Of a DNA stretch of 64,000 nucleotides, positions 45,545 through 56,468 are shown piece by piece. The position numbers and the translations under genes are program-made. The first letter of the stretch is position 1. Every line of letters begins with the position of its first letter. The notes beneath the pieces are model-generated. The model was not told where the DNA came from, did no database searches, and saw only the letters and a program-made list of their open reading frames with translations. The stretch is from Ligula intestinalis (lineage: Eukaryota; Platyhelminthes; Cestoda; Diphyllobothriidea; Diphyllobothriidae): assembly GCA_036362985.1 (NCBI GenBank), contig JAYGXS010000001.1:19844937-19908936 (forward strand), given 5' to 3'.

Positions 45545-45650
45545 ATCAACAGGTCGCAGGTTTAAGAGTCAGTGCATGCTAAACCTGGGACTGGGTGCAA
45601 CTGGCCAATTGGCCAGAAAGTGCCATTCCAGTCTTCTTTGTCTTGGATGG
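45545..45650 (+). mobile_element. SINE with hammerhead-shaped module, core replaced (copy S7)
   Basis: The head is reduced (GTCGCAGGTTTAAGAGTC is a decayed B-box). The 45-nt module 45589-45633 has perfect stem I (GACTGG with CCAGTC), perfect stem II (TGGCC-AATT-GGCCA) and GAAA. The seven core bases at 45595-45601 read GTGCAAC instead of CTGATGA. Helices kept with a destroyed core fits decay after insertion. Confidence 0.6.
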
Positions 45651-46589
45651 GAATGCTCATCTGAATTTAGAACTGTCCTCTTTTGGAAGCATTGCATTTT
45701 TATTTAATTCTGTGAGGAAGACTGCCTGCGAAAAAGAAGTTGCATAAGCGGAATTGTAGTCGTTAGCGCAAGCCGCGTACGGTGTGTTTTATATGCTGTC
45801 CCAACTGCCAGAACATGAATTATGTGTACCTCCTAATCGGAGGTCCACAGTATGGGACCGCAGGCCATTTTTGAGATATTTTAGGAAAGTCTTCTTTTAT
45901 AGGTGGTGGAAATTATTTTTCTTTTTGTATATAAATAGATGGCATGAACAGAATAGCAGAGGCCTTCGTGTTCACAACGCTGTAAATGGCAATTGGTTTC
46001 CGGCCGCCTCAGCTAAAGCACACAACCATAAGGCTTACAATAAAGCATTTTAACGTTTGCCTATGCTACTAACTTTTGTTGCAAATTGCAATAAAGTGGA
46101 ACGGCAGCAAGCTTTGAGACTTAACAACGACAGAAAATTGTATCTTCCTGCAGAGTTTCGATAATCACTCGACAAAGCGTAGAAAGTGGCAAAACTGCCA
46201 AGCAGTAATTGACAGCGTAACAATGGTACTTGGATTTTCGAACTTCCTACGAAAACAACTGCAAATTAAATAAATAAGTAAAATTTGCCGGCGGCCGAAG
46301 ATAGTATAGCTTATGTCACTACGGTGGATGCCTGTCATTGTAATTAGTGATGACTGACGGTAAGAGAAGTAAGACATACGAGAATTGGTTGGTTGTGTAA
46401 ATTCTGGGTTGTGGAAAGGAAGCTGGGCCGTGCTGTAGCGCGCGTAGACGGATTCGCTGATCCTTTCAGCTACTGCTCCCATCCCACATCAGAAAGTGAG
46501 TGGCTTCACCAGTCAGCTGATGCTGAATGTGGGGGGATAGTGTCAGGCTGACGGCTCAGCACTTTTTTCACACTAAAAACAATCTGATG

Positions 46590-46810
46590 CTCTTTCAGCT
46601 GTCATCGTGCACTAAAAGCTGTAGCTTGGAAGATTGCCAAATGACGGCAAACACGGGCCGCGCAGTCAGTCTGATGGGTGTTTTGTTGTGTAAAGTGACT
46701 AATTGACGGACAGAGAGTCAGGCTGCACTGGTTCCTTCTAAATCTGGCTTTCCTGGCACTCCCATTCAGCTAGGATCTGTGCTGCTCCCTGATTTTCTGT
46801 AGTTTTTGTT
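46590..46810 (+). repeat. Dispersed repeat family R26, copy 4
   Basis: GTGCACTAAAAGCTGTAGC, TTGCCAAATGACGG, GAGAGTCAGGCTGCACTGG and CTGGCTTTCCTGGCACTCC align in order with 26140-26345. Confidence 0.6.
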
Positions 46811-47416
46811 GGTTGTGTCGGTATAGAGTGTCTGGACCAATGCCCCTATCCATATCCCATTTTGTTCTGATACCTGGAACAAATGGTTAAGGGAAAAGAA
46901 CGTTTGGTATATAATGCACAAATTTACTCTCACTTAGGACAAATTCACGCATAAGTTATCGCCCCTGCATGATTTTACTATGGAACATATGGTGGGTATT
47001 TTCCAACTTGACGGTCAAACACTCAGCTGACAATAGATAGTTGTTGGTCCCGTAACAGACTGCAATGGAGATTGGGTGAACCGTAACGCAGGCCACAGAA
47101 CGCTTTACCCTGATTGGATTAAGTCCACACATTTCAAAACAGGTGATGCAAATGAGACTTTCGCTGTGTATGTCTAGGCGCAAACTCATGCGGTATCAGC
47201 CACTTGCGACTACTTCCACGCTCAGATGACTGCGTAACTCGAACTAATGCATGGGAGAGGTCGACTGCGCAGCCTTTATCCTCACGGCACTTTAGTTATT
47301 TCCTTAGAGTAATCATTCGGTTCTTAGGAAACTGTGGCTTGGGAAACTGCAAACTACGGGGCACTTCAGTCCTTCTCCCGGGTTGAATAGTCGGACTGCC
47401 ATAGGCACTTCTTCAA

Positions 47417-47941
47417 GTGGCTCCTATGCTTCTCCCAACCCGTTGGAATTCGAGGCGACTACCACCAACTTTTCCTCTGAAGACTTACGCCGCTGCTTGT
47501 CATGAGCAAAATCGTGTAAGGCGCGTGAAAACGGAGTGTCTGGTCTTGTTAACCGCTGCGACCATAACAGATGCATCGGATCGCTGTAGCTTTGTCCGGC
47601 TACCGGACAGTGGTGGGATAGAATGCAGCGCAAGTGCATACCACTGCAAAACTAGTTCACGCGCAAGTCCTGGGTGCTGCGCCCGCCAAGCTTTCCGACA
47701 TACGGTTCAACATCAACCATGGAATTTCTATCAAGCAAATCCAGTGCTGTGCTGGCAGAAGACGCTAATACAGGCGCCTATTCATCCATGGCCAGCGCCG
47801 ATGACACGTGGAGAACGTATATCACAGCCACACCCTGATGACACTTCATCACTTCATGCCCCTGAAAGTGATTTTCGTCCCGCATACTCAACCCATGACC
47901 AATACTCACAGCCTATCCTATTTTTCTCTTTCCCAGTTTAA
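47417..47941 (+). other. Coding-like open frame of unknown status (174 codons)
   Basis: Open from 47417 to TAA at 47939-47941. Its later part (ISQPHPDDTSSLHAPESD, FRPAYSTHDQYSQ) is polar like the host-gene exons. An AG at about 47569 would give the 2-nt entry phase required by exon 36783-37112, but I find no convincing donor with the right exit phase. A second frame over the same stretch has Ser/Ala-rich pieces interrupted by stops. It ends in a strong pyrimidine tract with TTTCCCAG. It could be an alternative terminal exon, a pseudogene or chance. Confidence 0.25.
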
Positions 47942-47989
47942 TGACCTCTACATGCCGACCTCACAATGCAGGCCGTGTGAGAACGATTA

Positions 47990-49060
47990 GTTGAAATTAG
48001 TAGGCAACTATCTTGTTTCCTTGATGCTGGATTATTGAAAACGTATAATTGCCTAATAGATTTTTTAAGTTGAATTTATATAAGTAGCACGCCGAGTGGT
48101 AAAATCCTTATTGCCTGCTTCGCTTGCTTAACTCAAACTAGAATTTCTCTGTGATGGGTTACTGTATGGGTTTTTGACGGCAGAAAAAAATATAGATCAA
48201 ACTTTGGTGTGGCAATGATAAGCTGCATGTTGTTAGTGACCGAAGCTGGTACGTTCCAAAGAAGAGAGCGTGTAAATTGGTTATCAAGTGACTAACTATC
48301 GGTAACATGTTTGTGTGCCTTACTTCACTGATGAATAAATAATGTCAGGGGTAATCATCCAAAGAATCAGGCAAAAACATGCTTTAAAAGGTTTTTTACA
48401 GCCGAAATAGATTTTTCAGTTGCGGCACCTTCGGCCTGAAACGTTTGGAGGGAGTACGTTTACAGTAGGAAATTTTACTAAAGTTGAGAACAGTGCCCAC
48501 CTTATTCAGCTTGGAGTGTTTTGATAGACTCTCACACAGACATTTATATTCATTCTACTGAAGCTCGAAATTTGCGATTCAATTGCTCCTTCACGTTCTC
48601 CATGCATATAATTGTCTTATTTAAATTGCATTAACGCTCCTACAGAGTCGTAAGGCCATATACGAATTTTGACCAGCGGTAGTTTTTACTACTAAATCCT
48701 CTGCCTTTTACGGGACAACATCGTTCGGGAATTCAAATAGTCTGGACAGTTGTTAGCAGCAGACAAAGTTTGTACGCATAACTCACCGGCTGGATGGATA
48801 AAATTTGCTTCTCCTTAGATTACACACTGTGCGTAGAGGCTACGTCTTCTTGAGCAAACCTTCAAGTAGGCGTGGACTGTGCTAATCATTCAAATGCAAC
48901 TAACCATACCGCTACCCGAGCTTTTATTATGGTAGCTAATTACATAGGTTGCGGCAAGAGCATTTAAGGTAACATACGAGTCACAAGCAGAGCATCTGTT
49001 TTGATTAGCAAGCTTCCGCTCAGTAAACAAGTTACCAGTGCGTGTGCCTACCTGTTTCTG
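47990..49060. other. No gene recognised
   Basis: Intronic by position. Nothing supportable seen. Confidence 0.45.
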
Positions 49061-49069
49061 TCGTTGAAG

Positions 49070-49420
49070 CTGGCTCCGAGGGCGTGGGTCCTCGGTCGCC
49101 TGCAGATAAACAGTGAATCGATACAGTTTGATTGGCTGCGAGCTTTCACGAGGCTGGTACCAGAAGTTGCTTGACTCCAGCAGCGAACCAATCGTGAGCG
49201 TGAAGCAGACAAGGGACAACGCGCCAGCATTGGCATGCAACGAACCAATGAGTCTGCGGTGGCGGCACTGATCACTGAAGCAGACCGCCACAGAATCCGC
49301 CTGTATTTATTTGCGTTTTTATTTGGATTTTGTGATATTGTAAATAACATTTGTAAGGTAATGTTGTGAAGACGCAAGAAGAGACTAGTACTGTAGATTC
49401 GTAAAGCAAAAGAACAACCC
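49070..49420 (+). mobile_element. Pogo/Tigger-like transposon relic, second copy
   Basis: Homologous to 37470-37870 over GGTCCTCGGTCGCCTGCAG, ACAGTTTGATTGGCTG, GAGTCTGCGGTGGCGGCACT and ACTGTAGAT. The transposase start here reads NVVKTQEETSTVDS then a stop, so it is more decayed. Confidence 0.5.
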
Positions 49421-49429
49421 AAAACGGTA

Positions 49430-51050
49430 AACCAAAACATTTATCATGGTTACATACTATAAGTATATTATATAATTTCAGCTGGTGGAATAGATTACTT
49501 TATTTCCATAATTTTGAATAGGCAAATTCGTTTCGCAAGTCGATCGTGTCGCATTTAGAGCTCGGTACCGAAACGGGTTAAATTTGTTAACCGAGGCTTC
49601 ATTGTATTAATATTGGGGTAACAGACCCTTACGGTCTTCTTTTTCTATTTTTACTTATTTCCAACTTGCTTAAAGGTATATGTGTCTTTTTAAACCTGTA
49701 TTTCTATTACCTCAACCGTTTTTTAGCAGAACTAAAAAGTGGGCAGTTAATTTGTTGCTATTTTTTTCACTTCACCAATCATGGCAAACTTATGAAAGAG
49801 AGAACTATTAGAGATCGAGGTTGAGTGCGATGCAGCTTCGAAGGCTTTTCTAATGACCCATATTCATGTGAGACAGACAGACCAGTGCCCACCTTCAGCT
49901 TCTTTAACCATCCTTGGGAGGTAGTTTTATCACTTACCGCTTTCACGAGAAAACGCAAATGTATGATTGGTTTTCGCGAGTTTGTGGAAGCTCGACACAT
50001 AATGCGCCTCTTTTATTAGCAGGAACAATTTAACGTGACAAGGAGGCTACACTAAGAAGGCTTTAACTATTGGCTCGTCGGCGCGCTGTCTACTGCTCTA
50101 TTGTGTCCATCGGACAGCAAACGAGCATGCTAAGATTTGCAATTGTTTATTTTGGTAAACCTCCTCGTGTTCGTATCATATCATTTATTTTCGATAATAC
50201 ACTAGGCTTCCTGACATGTTTTTGAGATACATGCGAACATAATCCCTTGATATTTCCGGTATTGAACAAATGCACCACATCACAGCCTTCCTTCAAGTTG
50301 ATATTTTACTGTCTGTTTAGGCTATGCATCACAATTCTGATTGCTTGTGAAGGTTCTACATTGGGACCCAAGGCGCAATTACAGGTATCGCAACCTGATT
50401 AGTGGCGCATTTCCTACATTGTGATTATTGTGTATCGCAACTGACAGGAGTGGGGTCGCGCCAACTTGATCTTCAACAGGACTGGCTAACGCTCCTGATT
50501 AATGAGCGCAGAATGGCCATCGTGGTCTTCTAAGCAATTGCCCATCTGCACAGTATATTATCTTTTCAAAGTCACAATAGTCCAGATTCCAATGGTCTGA
50601 ACTGGAGGCAGAGGGCGAAGTAATCGTTTCGTTTTGCTTAGTGGCCAAGCATGGCATATTAAATAGTTATTTCAATCATCAGTATTGGGGCAAGATTGTC
50701 AATCAGTGACTGTGGATGACTGCAAGGACATTCATGAGGGCTCTGATGTGCAGCTGAAAGGCGAAGTTGCACGACTGCATTTTGCATTATGCTCAGGCTA
50801 AAGTGGTAAGAAAACACATGTTACAGTGTGTTTACTGTCGTCACCGTAATGGTGATAGCTTAGGACACATCTGTCTGAGCTGTAAGTCCTTTCAATGACC
50901 ATGAAAGTATTCAAATACAGACTGTAGTTGGTTAAAAATAACATACAAAACTTAAATGGGTTATGACAGTCTAATATTTTTGTCTAAATATTTTTCAGCT
51001 ACTCATCCAAATACACTTTTCATTTCCTTCAACATATGTAGGGAAAACTA
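49430..51050. other. No gene recognised
   Basis: Intronic by position. 49440-49700 is AT-rich. Nothing supportable seen. Confidence 0.45.
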
Positions 51051-51070
51051 TTATTAATATATATATATAT

Positions 51071-51260
51071 AGCAGTAAGTGGGGTATGACAGCATCTGGG
51101 GGTTACTTGATACAGAACTGTTTCGGGCTTATTAGCCTTTATCAGCCAAGCATAACCATGAATACCCGTTGGGGACCTCTGACCACCACACGAACTTTGT
51201 TTAGTTCGGAAGCCTATTCGATCGGTGTTCGCACATTCCTGAGTGAATATATATATAAGG
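51071..51260 (-). repeat. Hammerhead-bearing repeat family F2, second copy
   Basis: First 85 bp nearly identical to 28001-28080 (CAGTAAGTGGGGTATGACAG, GTTTCGGGCTTATTAGCC). The distal 90 bp (CGTTGGGGACCTCTGACCAC to CTGAGTGAATATATA) differ from the 28-kb copy but recur at 51711-51805. TA tracts flank both sides. Confidence 0.7.
51106..51150 (-). ncRNA. Hammerhead of F2 family with G8-to-A change
   Basis: Identical in stems to 28025-28069 but the core reads CTGATAA (51145-51139). G8 is the proposed general acid, so this copy should be inactive. Confidence 0.6.
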
Positions 51261-51297
51261 AAGGATAAGGTAAGGCGATCTCTGGGGGAGAATGTTT

Positions 51298-51347
51298 ATT
51301 CGTCTGAGCTTTCGCACTCATGCTCGAGCACATCATCGGAGATAGAC
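51298..51347 (-). ncRNA. Hammerhead-like motif, AGCT stem III type (left arm)
   Basis: Minus strand: core CCGATGA (U4 to C) at 51339-51333. Stem II GTGCTC pairs with GAGTGC over a GAGCAT loop, six pairs. GAAA intact. Stem III is self-complementary AGCT. Cleavage after C 51306. Stem I TCT with AGA plus partial extension. Confidence 0.55.
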
Positions 51348-51513
51348 ATTTGGGTCAAGAACATGAGTTAAAATAGGGGCTTACTGCTAGCTGCTGGTTG
51401 GTCCACCGTCCCCTCGTCTTATTGGACCTCTTCTCGTGCGCATGTGCAACCGTGCGGCATCGTATGGCTTGGGGAGGTCTTTACTTCTGTTGATTGAGTT
51501 GCTGTCTGTTTTC

Positions 51514-51562
51514 CAGGCCTCCGATGATGTGCTCGAGCATGAGTGCGAAAGCTCAGACGAAT
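51514..51562 (+). ncRNA. Hammerhead-like motif, AGCT stem III type (right arm)
   Basis: Core CCGATGA at 51521-51527, the same six-pair stem II, GAAA at 51547-51550, stem III AGCT, and predicted cleavage after C 51554. Both arms share the U4-to-C change, so it predates the inversion or duplication. Confidence 0.55.
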
Positions 51563-51638
51563 AAACATTCTCCCCCAAAGATCGCCTTTCCTTATCCTTC
51601 CATTCCAATACCTGGGGTCAGCATCTTCGCTTATATCC

Positions 51639-51642
<4 letters not shown>

Positions 51643-51676
<34 letters not shown>
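51643..51676. repeat. TA dinucleotide microsatellite
   Basis: About 17 TA units. Shorter TA runs at 51056-51070, 51249-51256 and 51791-51806. All border F2-family hammerhead repeat pieces. Confidence 0.9.
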
Positions 51677-51678
<2 letters not shown>

Positions 51679-51710
51679 CTTGGCCGGAATCGGCCTGGCA
51701 GGCGGTCACC

Positions 51711-51806
51711 CGTTGGGGACCTCTGACCACCACACGAACTTTGTTTAGTTCGGAAGTCTATTCGATCGGTGTTCGCACATTCCTGAGTGAATATATATAT
51801 ATATAT
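51711..51806 (-). repeat. F2-family 90-bp block, third partial copy
   Basis: Near-identical to 51168-51258 (one change, AAGTCTATTC for AAGCCTATTC). Lacks the hammerhead part. Ends in TA repeats adjoining SINE copy S8. Confidence 0.75.
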
Positions 51807-51819
51807 CAAGGTTGATAAG

Positions 51820-51978
51820 GCACAGCCGCCAAAGACAAGCGCGACTGGAATGGATATTTCCGGCATACCAACCGTAATTAGCTAGTCATACTGAATCCCA
51901 GCTGTGGGTCATCCAAGATGTGAATTGGCGACCCTTAGTAATTGAATACACCACTCTCCCATTGTGCCACGGGCCTAT
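51820..51978 (-). mobile_element. tRNA-headed SINE with hammerhead module (copy S8)
   Basis: Minus strand: GTGGCACAATGGGAGAGTGG (A-box) and GGTCGCCAATTCACATC (decayed B-box). Module 51887-51843 is exactly 45 nt. Stem II has its base pair C-G (CGGT with GCCG), GAAA is intact, and stem I is GACTAG with CCAGTC. The core is CTAATTA (G5 and G8 lost). Tail ends TTGTCTTTGGCGGC. Confidence 0.7.
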
Positions 51979-52074
51979 TGCTTTTGTCGGTTGCGATCGA
52001 TAATCTGGTGCGAGTGTGGGGCTCACTGGTCTGTCCCAATTTGCCCTGAACCTCACTTTATAGCGCTCGCTCGG

Positions 52075-52140
52075 AATGAGTATGACTGGCTGGTGACGGC
52101 TAATGAGTCATAGCCATTTCATCGTACTTTTCTTTGTCAA
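52075..52140 (+). mobile_element. Truncated SINE body with hammerhead half (copy S9)
   Basis: GAGTATGACTGGCTGGTGAC and CGGCTAATGAG are the family body with CTGGTGA for CTGATGA. A 4-nt loss removes GAAA. Tail CTTTTCTTTGTC. No head recognised. Confidence 0.55.
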
Positions 52141-52427
52141 TTCCACATTATTCACATATATATATCATGCATCGCTGAGGGACAGTGCATGACAACTATA
52201 AAGCGAGCTTCAGGACAGGATCGGGGAGCCCCACGCTGTCAGGTGTATGTATATTTATAGGCAGCTCATGAAGAGAACAACAGCCTAGACGCAGAGCGCA
52301 GTTAAACGCTTGTTACTTATCCTAAAAATACTGTCAGCTCTAGGAAATGAGGTATTCAATCTTAGGGTGTTGGTGGAATAATGTATACATTTACTCTTTG
52401 TATTTTTTATGCTTTTTTTCCGAAAAG

Positions 52428-52582
52428 ATCCCCTTCTCAATTCGAATCAAAGTTTGACGGAAGACAAAATACCAGCAACCGAATGTGTCGTACCAGCCAG
52501 TGGCGTCGATGAAGATCCACCGGAATCTGTAACCTCCTTTAAAACTTTAACATCCCAGTGTGCTGAGACAGTCAACGCAGCC
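52428..52582 (+). CDS. Internal exon of the host gene (155 nt)
   Basis: A strong T-rich tract ends in AAAAG at 52427. GTAAGT starts at 52583. Enters with 2 nt (AT, completing Asp with the G of exon 36783-37112), leaves in phase 0. Peptide: PLLNSNQSLTEDKIPATEC, then VVPASGVDEDPPESVTSF and KTLTSQCAETVNAA. Acidic and Ser/Thr-rich, like the rest of the protein. No domain recognised. Best splice signals of all exons here. Confidence 0.75.
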
Positions 52583-54590
52583 GTAAGTTCTCAATCCTAC
52601 ATTTTTCCCCGGTGTCACCTTTAGGTGACGTTTGGCCTGTGGTCGCAGTCGCATCACGTGACCTTATTTTGAAACGTTGATAAGCCTACTTTTTTCAGAT
52701 GCTTTTTTAACCATTATTAAATACATATTACGCTAATTCACAGCATGAACCTAGAGTTCCGAACGGATTTCATTGTCTATCCAGAAGAGAGCCAAACCCA
52801 ACTTAAACCAGCAGGAGTGTTTTCTGAGTCAACGTCCTTTCAAGTCCAAATGAGGTGAAAAGCTTTTGTTTTTTAGGCTACGTAAGCATATGCAAACGTA
52901 ACTTTTAAAATCCAAAACCGTCATCTTATTACAGAAGATTCATTTAACGACGGTCTATCCACCGAGAGAAAAACTGACTTATAGTTCATTGACAGGGTTC
53001 TGAACTTTAAACCACCGATTACAACAGATTCCACACTCAAATTCCCGACAACCCAGACCTTGGAACTGGTGGACGATGGCTTGTCATTCAGGAATTCTCA
53101 CCTGTGTCTTTCTTACATATGTCGGTACGTCTGTTCTGTGCATATGACTGGTCGTTCTAGGAATGCTTGCGAGGGCTCTAGATTGAAGACTGAAAGTGCA
53201 ACAGGTTAAGTGACTCCCACAACCTACTCGGTGAACTTTCTCGCGCTACTGTTTCTAAAGGTCCCCACTTACAACCGAATGACTGAAGTCTGTTGGCATT
53301 CTAGAGACCTTTCAAGCCATCTAGGTGACAACAAAGTACAGACTTTCTCAGCGAGTTCCGCTCTTTTTATGCGTGTATTTAACCGGCAGCTTACCTTCCT
53401 TTCTGCATGACTCGGCTTGTCTACTTGATTTCCAAACTGTTGAAGCTGTCTGGAACCCATTCTGAAGTTTTTCAGTTCTTCCAGCCACTCTTGCTTTTTC
53501 TCCAAAATATGCTAATTTTGAAAATAGCCCACTTACCCTAGTAGGCTCTTCTAGCTTCCCTTTTCCATTCCCTCTTCCTTTGCGTAAAACAAGCAGGCTG
53601 AATCCGTAGTGGCGATCATGTTAGTTATGCATATAGAGCCGTCGTCTGCCCTTATCTCGGTTGCAGCAGAGCCGAGCTTTCAAACTACCTAACAGCAAAA
53701 CAAACTTTGGGTCAGGCTAAAGAAAAGAGGCTAAAGACAACATACCTAAACAACACGGGGGCTGTGAGACCGCCTCAGCTGGTTTGACTCGCACACGCCT
53801 CCACAGGCAGTAGGGAAACAATGAGGGGTGTGCATGTTGGGAGCAACTCTGGGAAATTCTTTACAGCTGTGTGTTTCTTGAAGCACACACAGACACAAAC
53901 AAACTTAGAGGAGATACAAGGAGGTGTCTTTCGCACGACACACTGTGTGAGAGTGTGAAGGCAACGAGGCACAGAGAGAGAGTCTTGGTGTAGAATGGCG
54001 AAAGGAAGCAAAAAGGCGACCAAGAACAAGCTCGCAAGGGTGCTCATAATTGCTACAGAGTGAAAGACGCCTAATTATTGGATTCTTTCCCAGAAACGGG
54101 ATAGAAAGGTTACTAAAAATGAGGCAAGCCACCAATTGCTTCCAAGGACGACACTTGTTTTCACACAGAGAGCAATGTTTTGCACGTATGTTGCGTTCTG
54201 TTCGCTACTGTTCGCTACTGTTTTATAAGTAAGGTGAGGATGCTGTTGTCTAGACTTTCTGCTACGCACATTGTCAGTGCATCCTTAAATTTAAGATGGA
54301 GTGCAGGTTAAAAAATTCAAATCCGTAAAATGGAATTTATGTGGATTTAAATTCGCACGGCCGTCTCATAACTTTTTTACCGAAATTTTGAACTGCATTT
54401 TTGAATAGTCAGGATTACTGCTGTGGCATTCTAATATTCATTATCATGCACGGCAATTCCAAAATGCTTTGAACGGGTCAGGAGGCCGGTCTTCGAGGGC
54501 AATTGTTTAAGGTTGCCTGTGAAAATCACACTGGTTTTAAATGGCTACCTTAGTTTTGCGTGCCCATATAAACGCAAATATGTATTTTAT
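52583..54590. other. Intronic; nothing recognised
   Basis: Only short, overlapping opposed frames (for example 53210-53505, 53775-54269). A CA/GA-rich stretch lies at 53885-53985. No motif identified. Confidence 0.45.
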
Positions 54591-55360
54591 ACCAGTTCAA
54601 TTCAGTTCAGGTCAGTTTTAAAAGATAAATATAGGTAAATACCTTTGAACTCCCTCTTTGTACATAGATTTGATGCAGAAAATGTGGCGTTGCCAGTAAT
54701 GGTACTTCCTTAGGGGGCAGACAGTAAAAAACTCCTAAGGCCTCTTTCATTAGTCTGGTTTTGAATGCTATTTGTGGGATTTTAAGGCGAAAAATTGTCG
54801 CCTGTGTGGGAAAGGTGAAGGGTATATGTAAACCAGATGCCCTGCTGCTAGAAGTGTTTGAATCATATCAGAAGGCGGCCATCACGGTTGTTCAATATCC
54901 TAATGGTCACACGAGGTGAAGATTGCGGTGGTCACGAGAACATCACCGAGTGTCGGAGATGCGCCTATCATACGCCCTTGCTGGCTACCGGGTTTGGCTA
55001 CCAGATGACGGAACATGGGATCAATCGTAATGCTTAACAAAATTATAACTGAAAAGTAGCGAGCAGTATGCATTTAAAGGTAATTACTGCCAGAGAAGTC
55101 TGGTGGAAAATCTTACTTGCTGACGGGTGGTAATGAAATTAGTCTAGCATCATTACAGAGAATGTCTTTGTCTTTGCTGATCTAACTGCATCATAAACGT
55201 GTCCACAGATGGGGACATCACAATATATGCGAGAAGGGCATTTCATGCCTGGATTTTCCACTTAGAGAAGAAGAATTTTCGTGCGTTCAATCTTGCCCCA
55301 GTCATACGTAGTTTGAGAGGGGGTCCGCACAATCTAGTAGTAGTGGCCTGCTAAAAGGAA
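54590..55360 (-). mobile_element. 5'-truncated CR1-like LINE, 3' end (sister of 62283-64000)
   Basis: Aligns along its length with 62283-63250: CTTTGAACTCCCTCTTTGTA, GACAGTAAAAAACTCCTAAG, GGACATCACAATAT..GGGCATTTCATGCCTGGATT and CTTGCCCCAGTCATACGTA. The part nearest 55360 is the RT C-terminus, the rest 3' UTR. Frames are broken. It ends at 54590-54610 in degenerate GAACTGAATT-type short repeats on the minus strand instead of a poly(A). Confidence 0.75.
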
Positions 55361-55364
55361 TCAA

Positions 55365-56415
55365 TGGATGTTAGGCAAGCAAGTATCAAAATATTCTTAC
55401 TTGCATTTATTCGTTGGCAAGTCATCTCTTCTGCAAATATTTTACCCGATGAAAAAGCATCTTGTGATTTCATAGAAGCATGTGTTTTTTTTAATTTTGA
55501 CAAGACCATAAATGGTTACATTCAAGGAGAATAAGATATGTTTATTTGTTTTACTCATTATAGAGCATGAAAAATATTCCACCTTGATTAGGAAATCTCA
55601 GCACATATATACTGAATTGCCTTAATGGACTAGAGGGACATATAAATTTAATAACGTAGACAGTACACAGCTTGTGCGTCTGTGCGCTCGAAATGCAACC
55701 ACCGCCAAATAGGGCACACGTTCATGTAAAAGTTGAAAAACATTTTTGAATCCAAGGCGAACGCATTCTTCAGATATATAATTTGAAAGTTTGAGTCGCT
55801 ACGACATCAAAAGGGCTAACATTTACCTGCATGCTTTCTATAAGATATGGTTGAATTTATACAAGCACCGAAACGTACTAACAATCATGCATTCTACACT
55901 AATATACCTTTATAAATTTGTTGTGCTTTTTTAGGCAGCCAAAACTAAATTTACTCAATTAGTAGGACAAGCCTATTAGGTAATCCTTCCTAATCAAATA
56001 TGCTGTTGAAAATTTTGAAGACGCTCTCCACAAATCACTAAATGTAGTTTAAATATTCGGATACCACGTCAGCTATGAGGGAGCTTGATATTCAAGACCC
56101 ACTCAGACATTTTTAGGTGAGCCTGAATCCGAAACCACAAGGCCTCAGCTGTAAGTGAGCTCCCTAAGGAGAGTTTTTAAAACAGTTACGACTTTGGCAA
56201 TGTTTACAAATCGCTTAATAATATCAGCAATCAACCGGGAGGCTGACAGTAGCCAAGGGTTGTAGCAGCGGGAAACCACTGGTGTGAATGCGGAGTTTTA
56301 CCGACATGTAGTTATCATTTGTGGAGCAGTCATGCTCCTGAAACATTCTATAAGAACTGCATAATCTTATCACAACCAAAACGTTGAGAAGAAAACATCT
56401 CGATCGTTGGGACAA
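55365..56415. other. No gene recognised
   Basis: AT-rich. Only short frames. Nothing supportable seen. Confidence 0.45.
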
Positions 56416-56421
56416 TAGTTT

Positions 56422-56468
56422 ATTCGACTGACGTTTCGCGATCCGTCGTGGATTCATCATCAGTGAAA
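56422..56468 (-). ncRNA. Solo hammerhead-like motif, Penelope-end type (ACGT stem III)
   Basis: Minus strand: core CTGATGA (56463-56457), stem II AATCC with GGAT, GAAA, stem III ACGT, cleavage after C 56430. Then GAATAAACTATTGTCCCA, ACGATCGAGA and TTTTCTTCTC, the shared tail. The first stem I pair is A-A, so activity is doubtful. Confidence 0.5.

Larger units (their letters stand above)
51255..51605. mobile_element. Compact element with inverted hammerhead ends
   Basis: Left arm (minus, 51255-51347) and right arm (plus, 51514-51600) are inverted copies: GATGATGTGCTCGAGCATGA, GTGCGAAAGCTCAGACG, AATAAACATTCTCCC, GATCGCC, TTTCCTTATCCTTCC. About 165 bp lie between, with no recognisable coding sequence. 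The arms match the terminal type of the 57.45-59.96-kb Penelope element (AGCT stem III, pyrimidine tail). Confidence 0.65.

Noticed and set aside
46505..46530. Hammerhead core at GCTGATGCTG
   Set aside because: G8-A9 absent and no GAAA strand within range; chance similarity.
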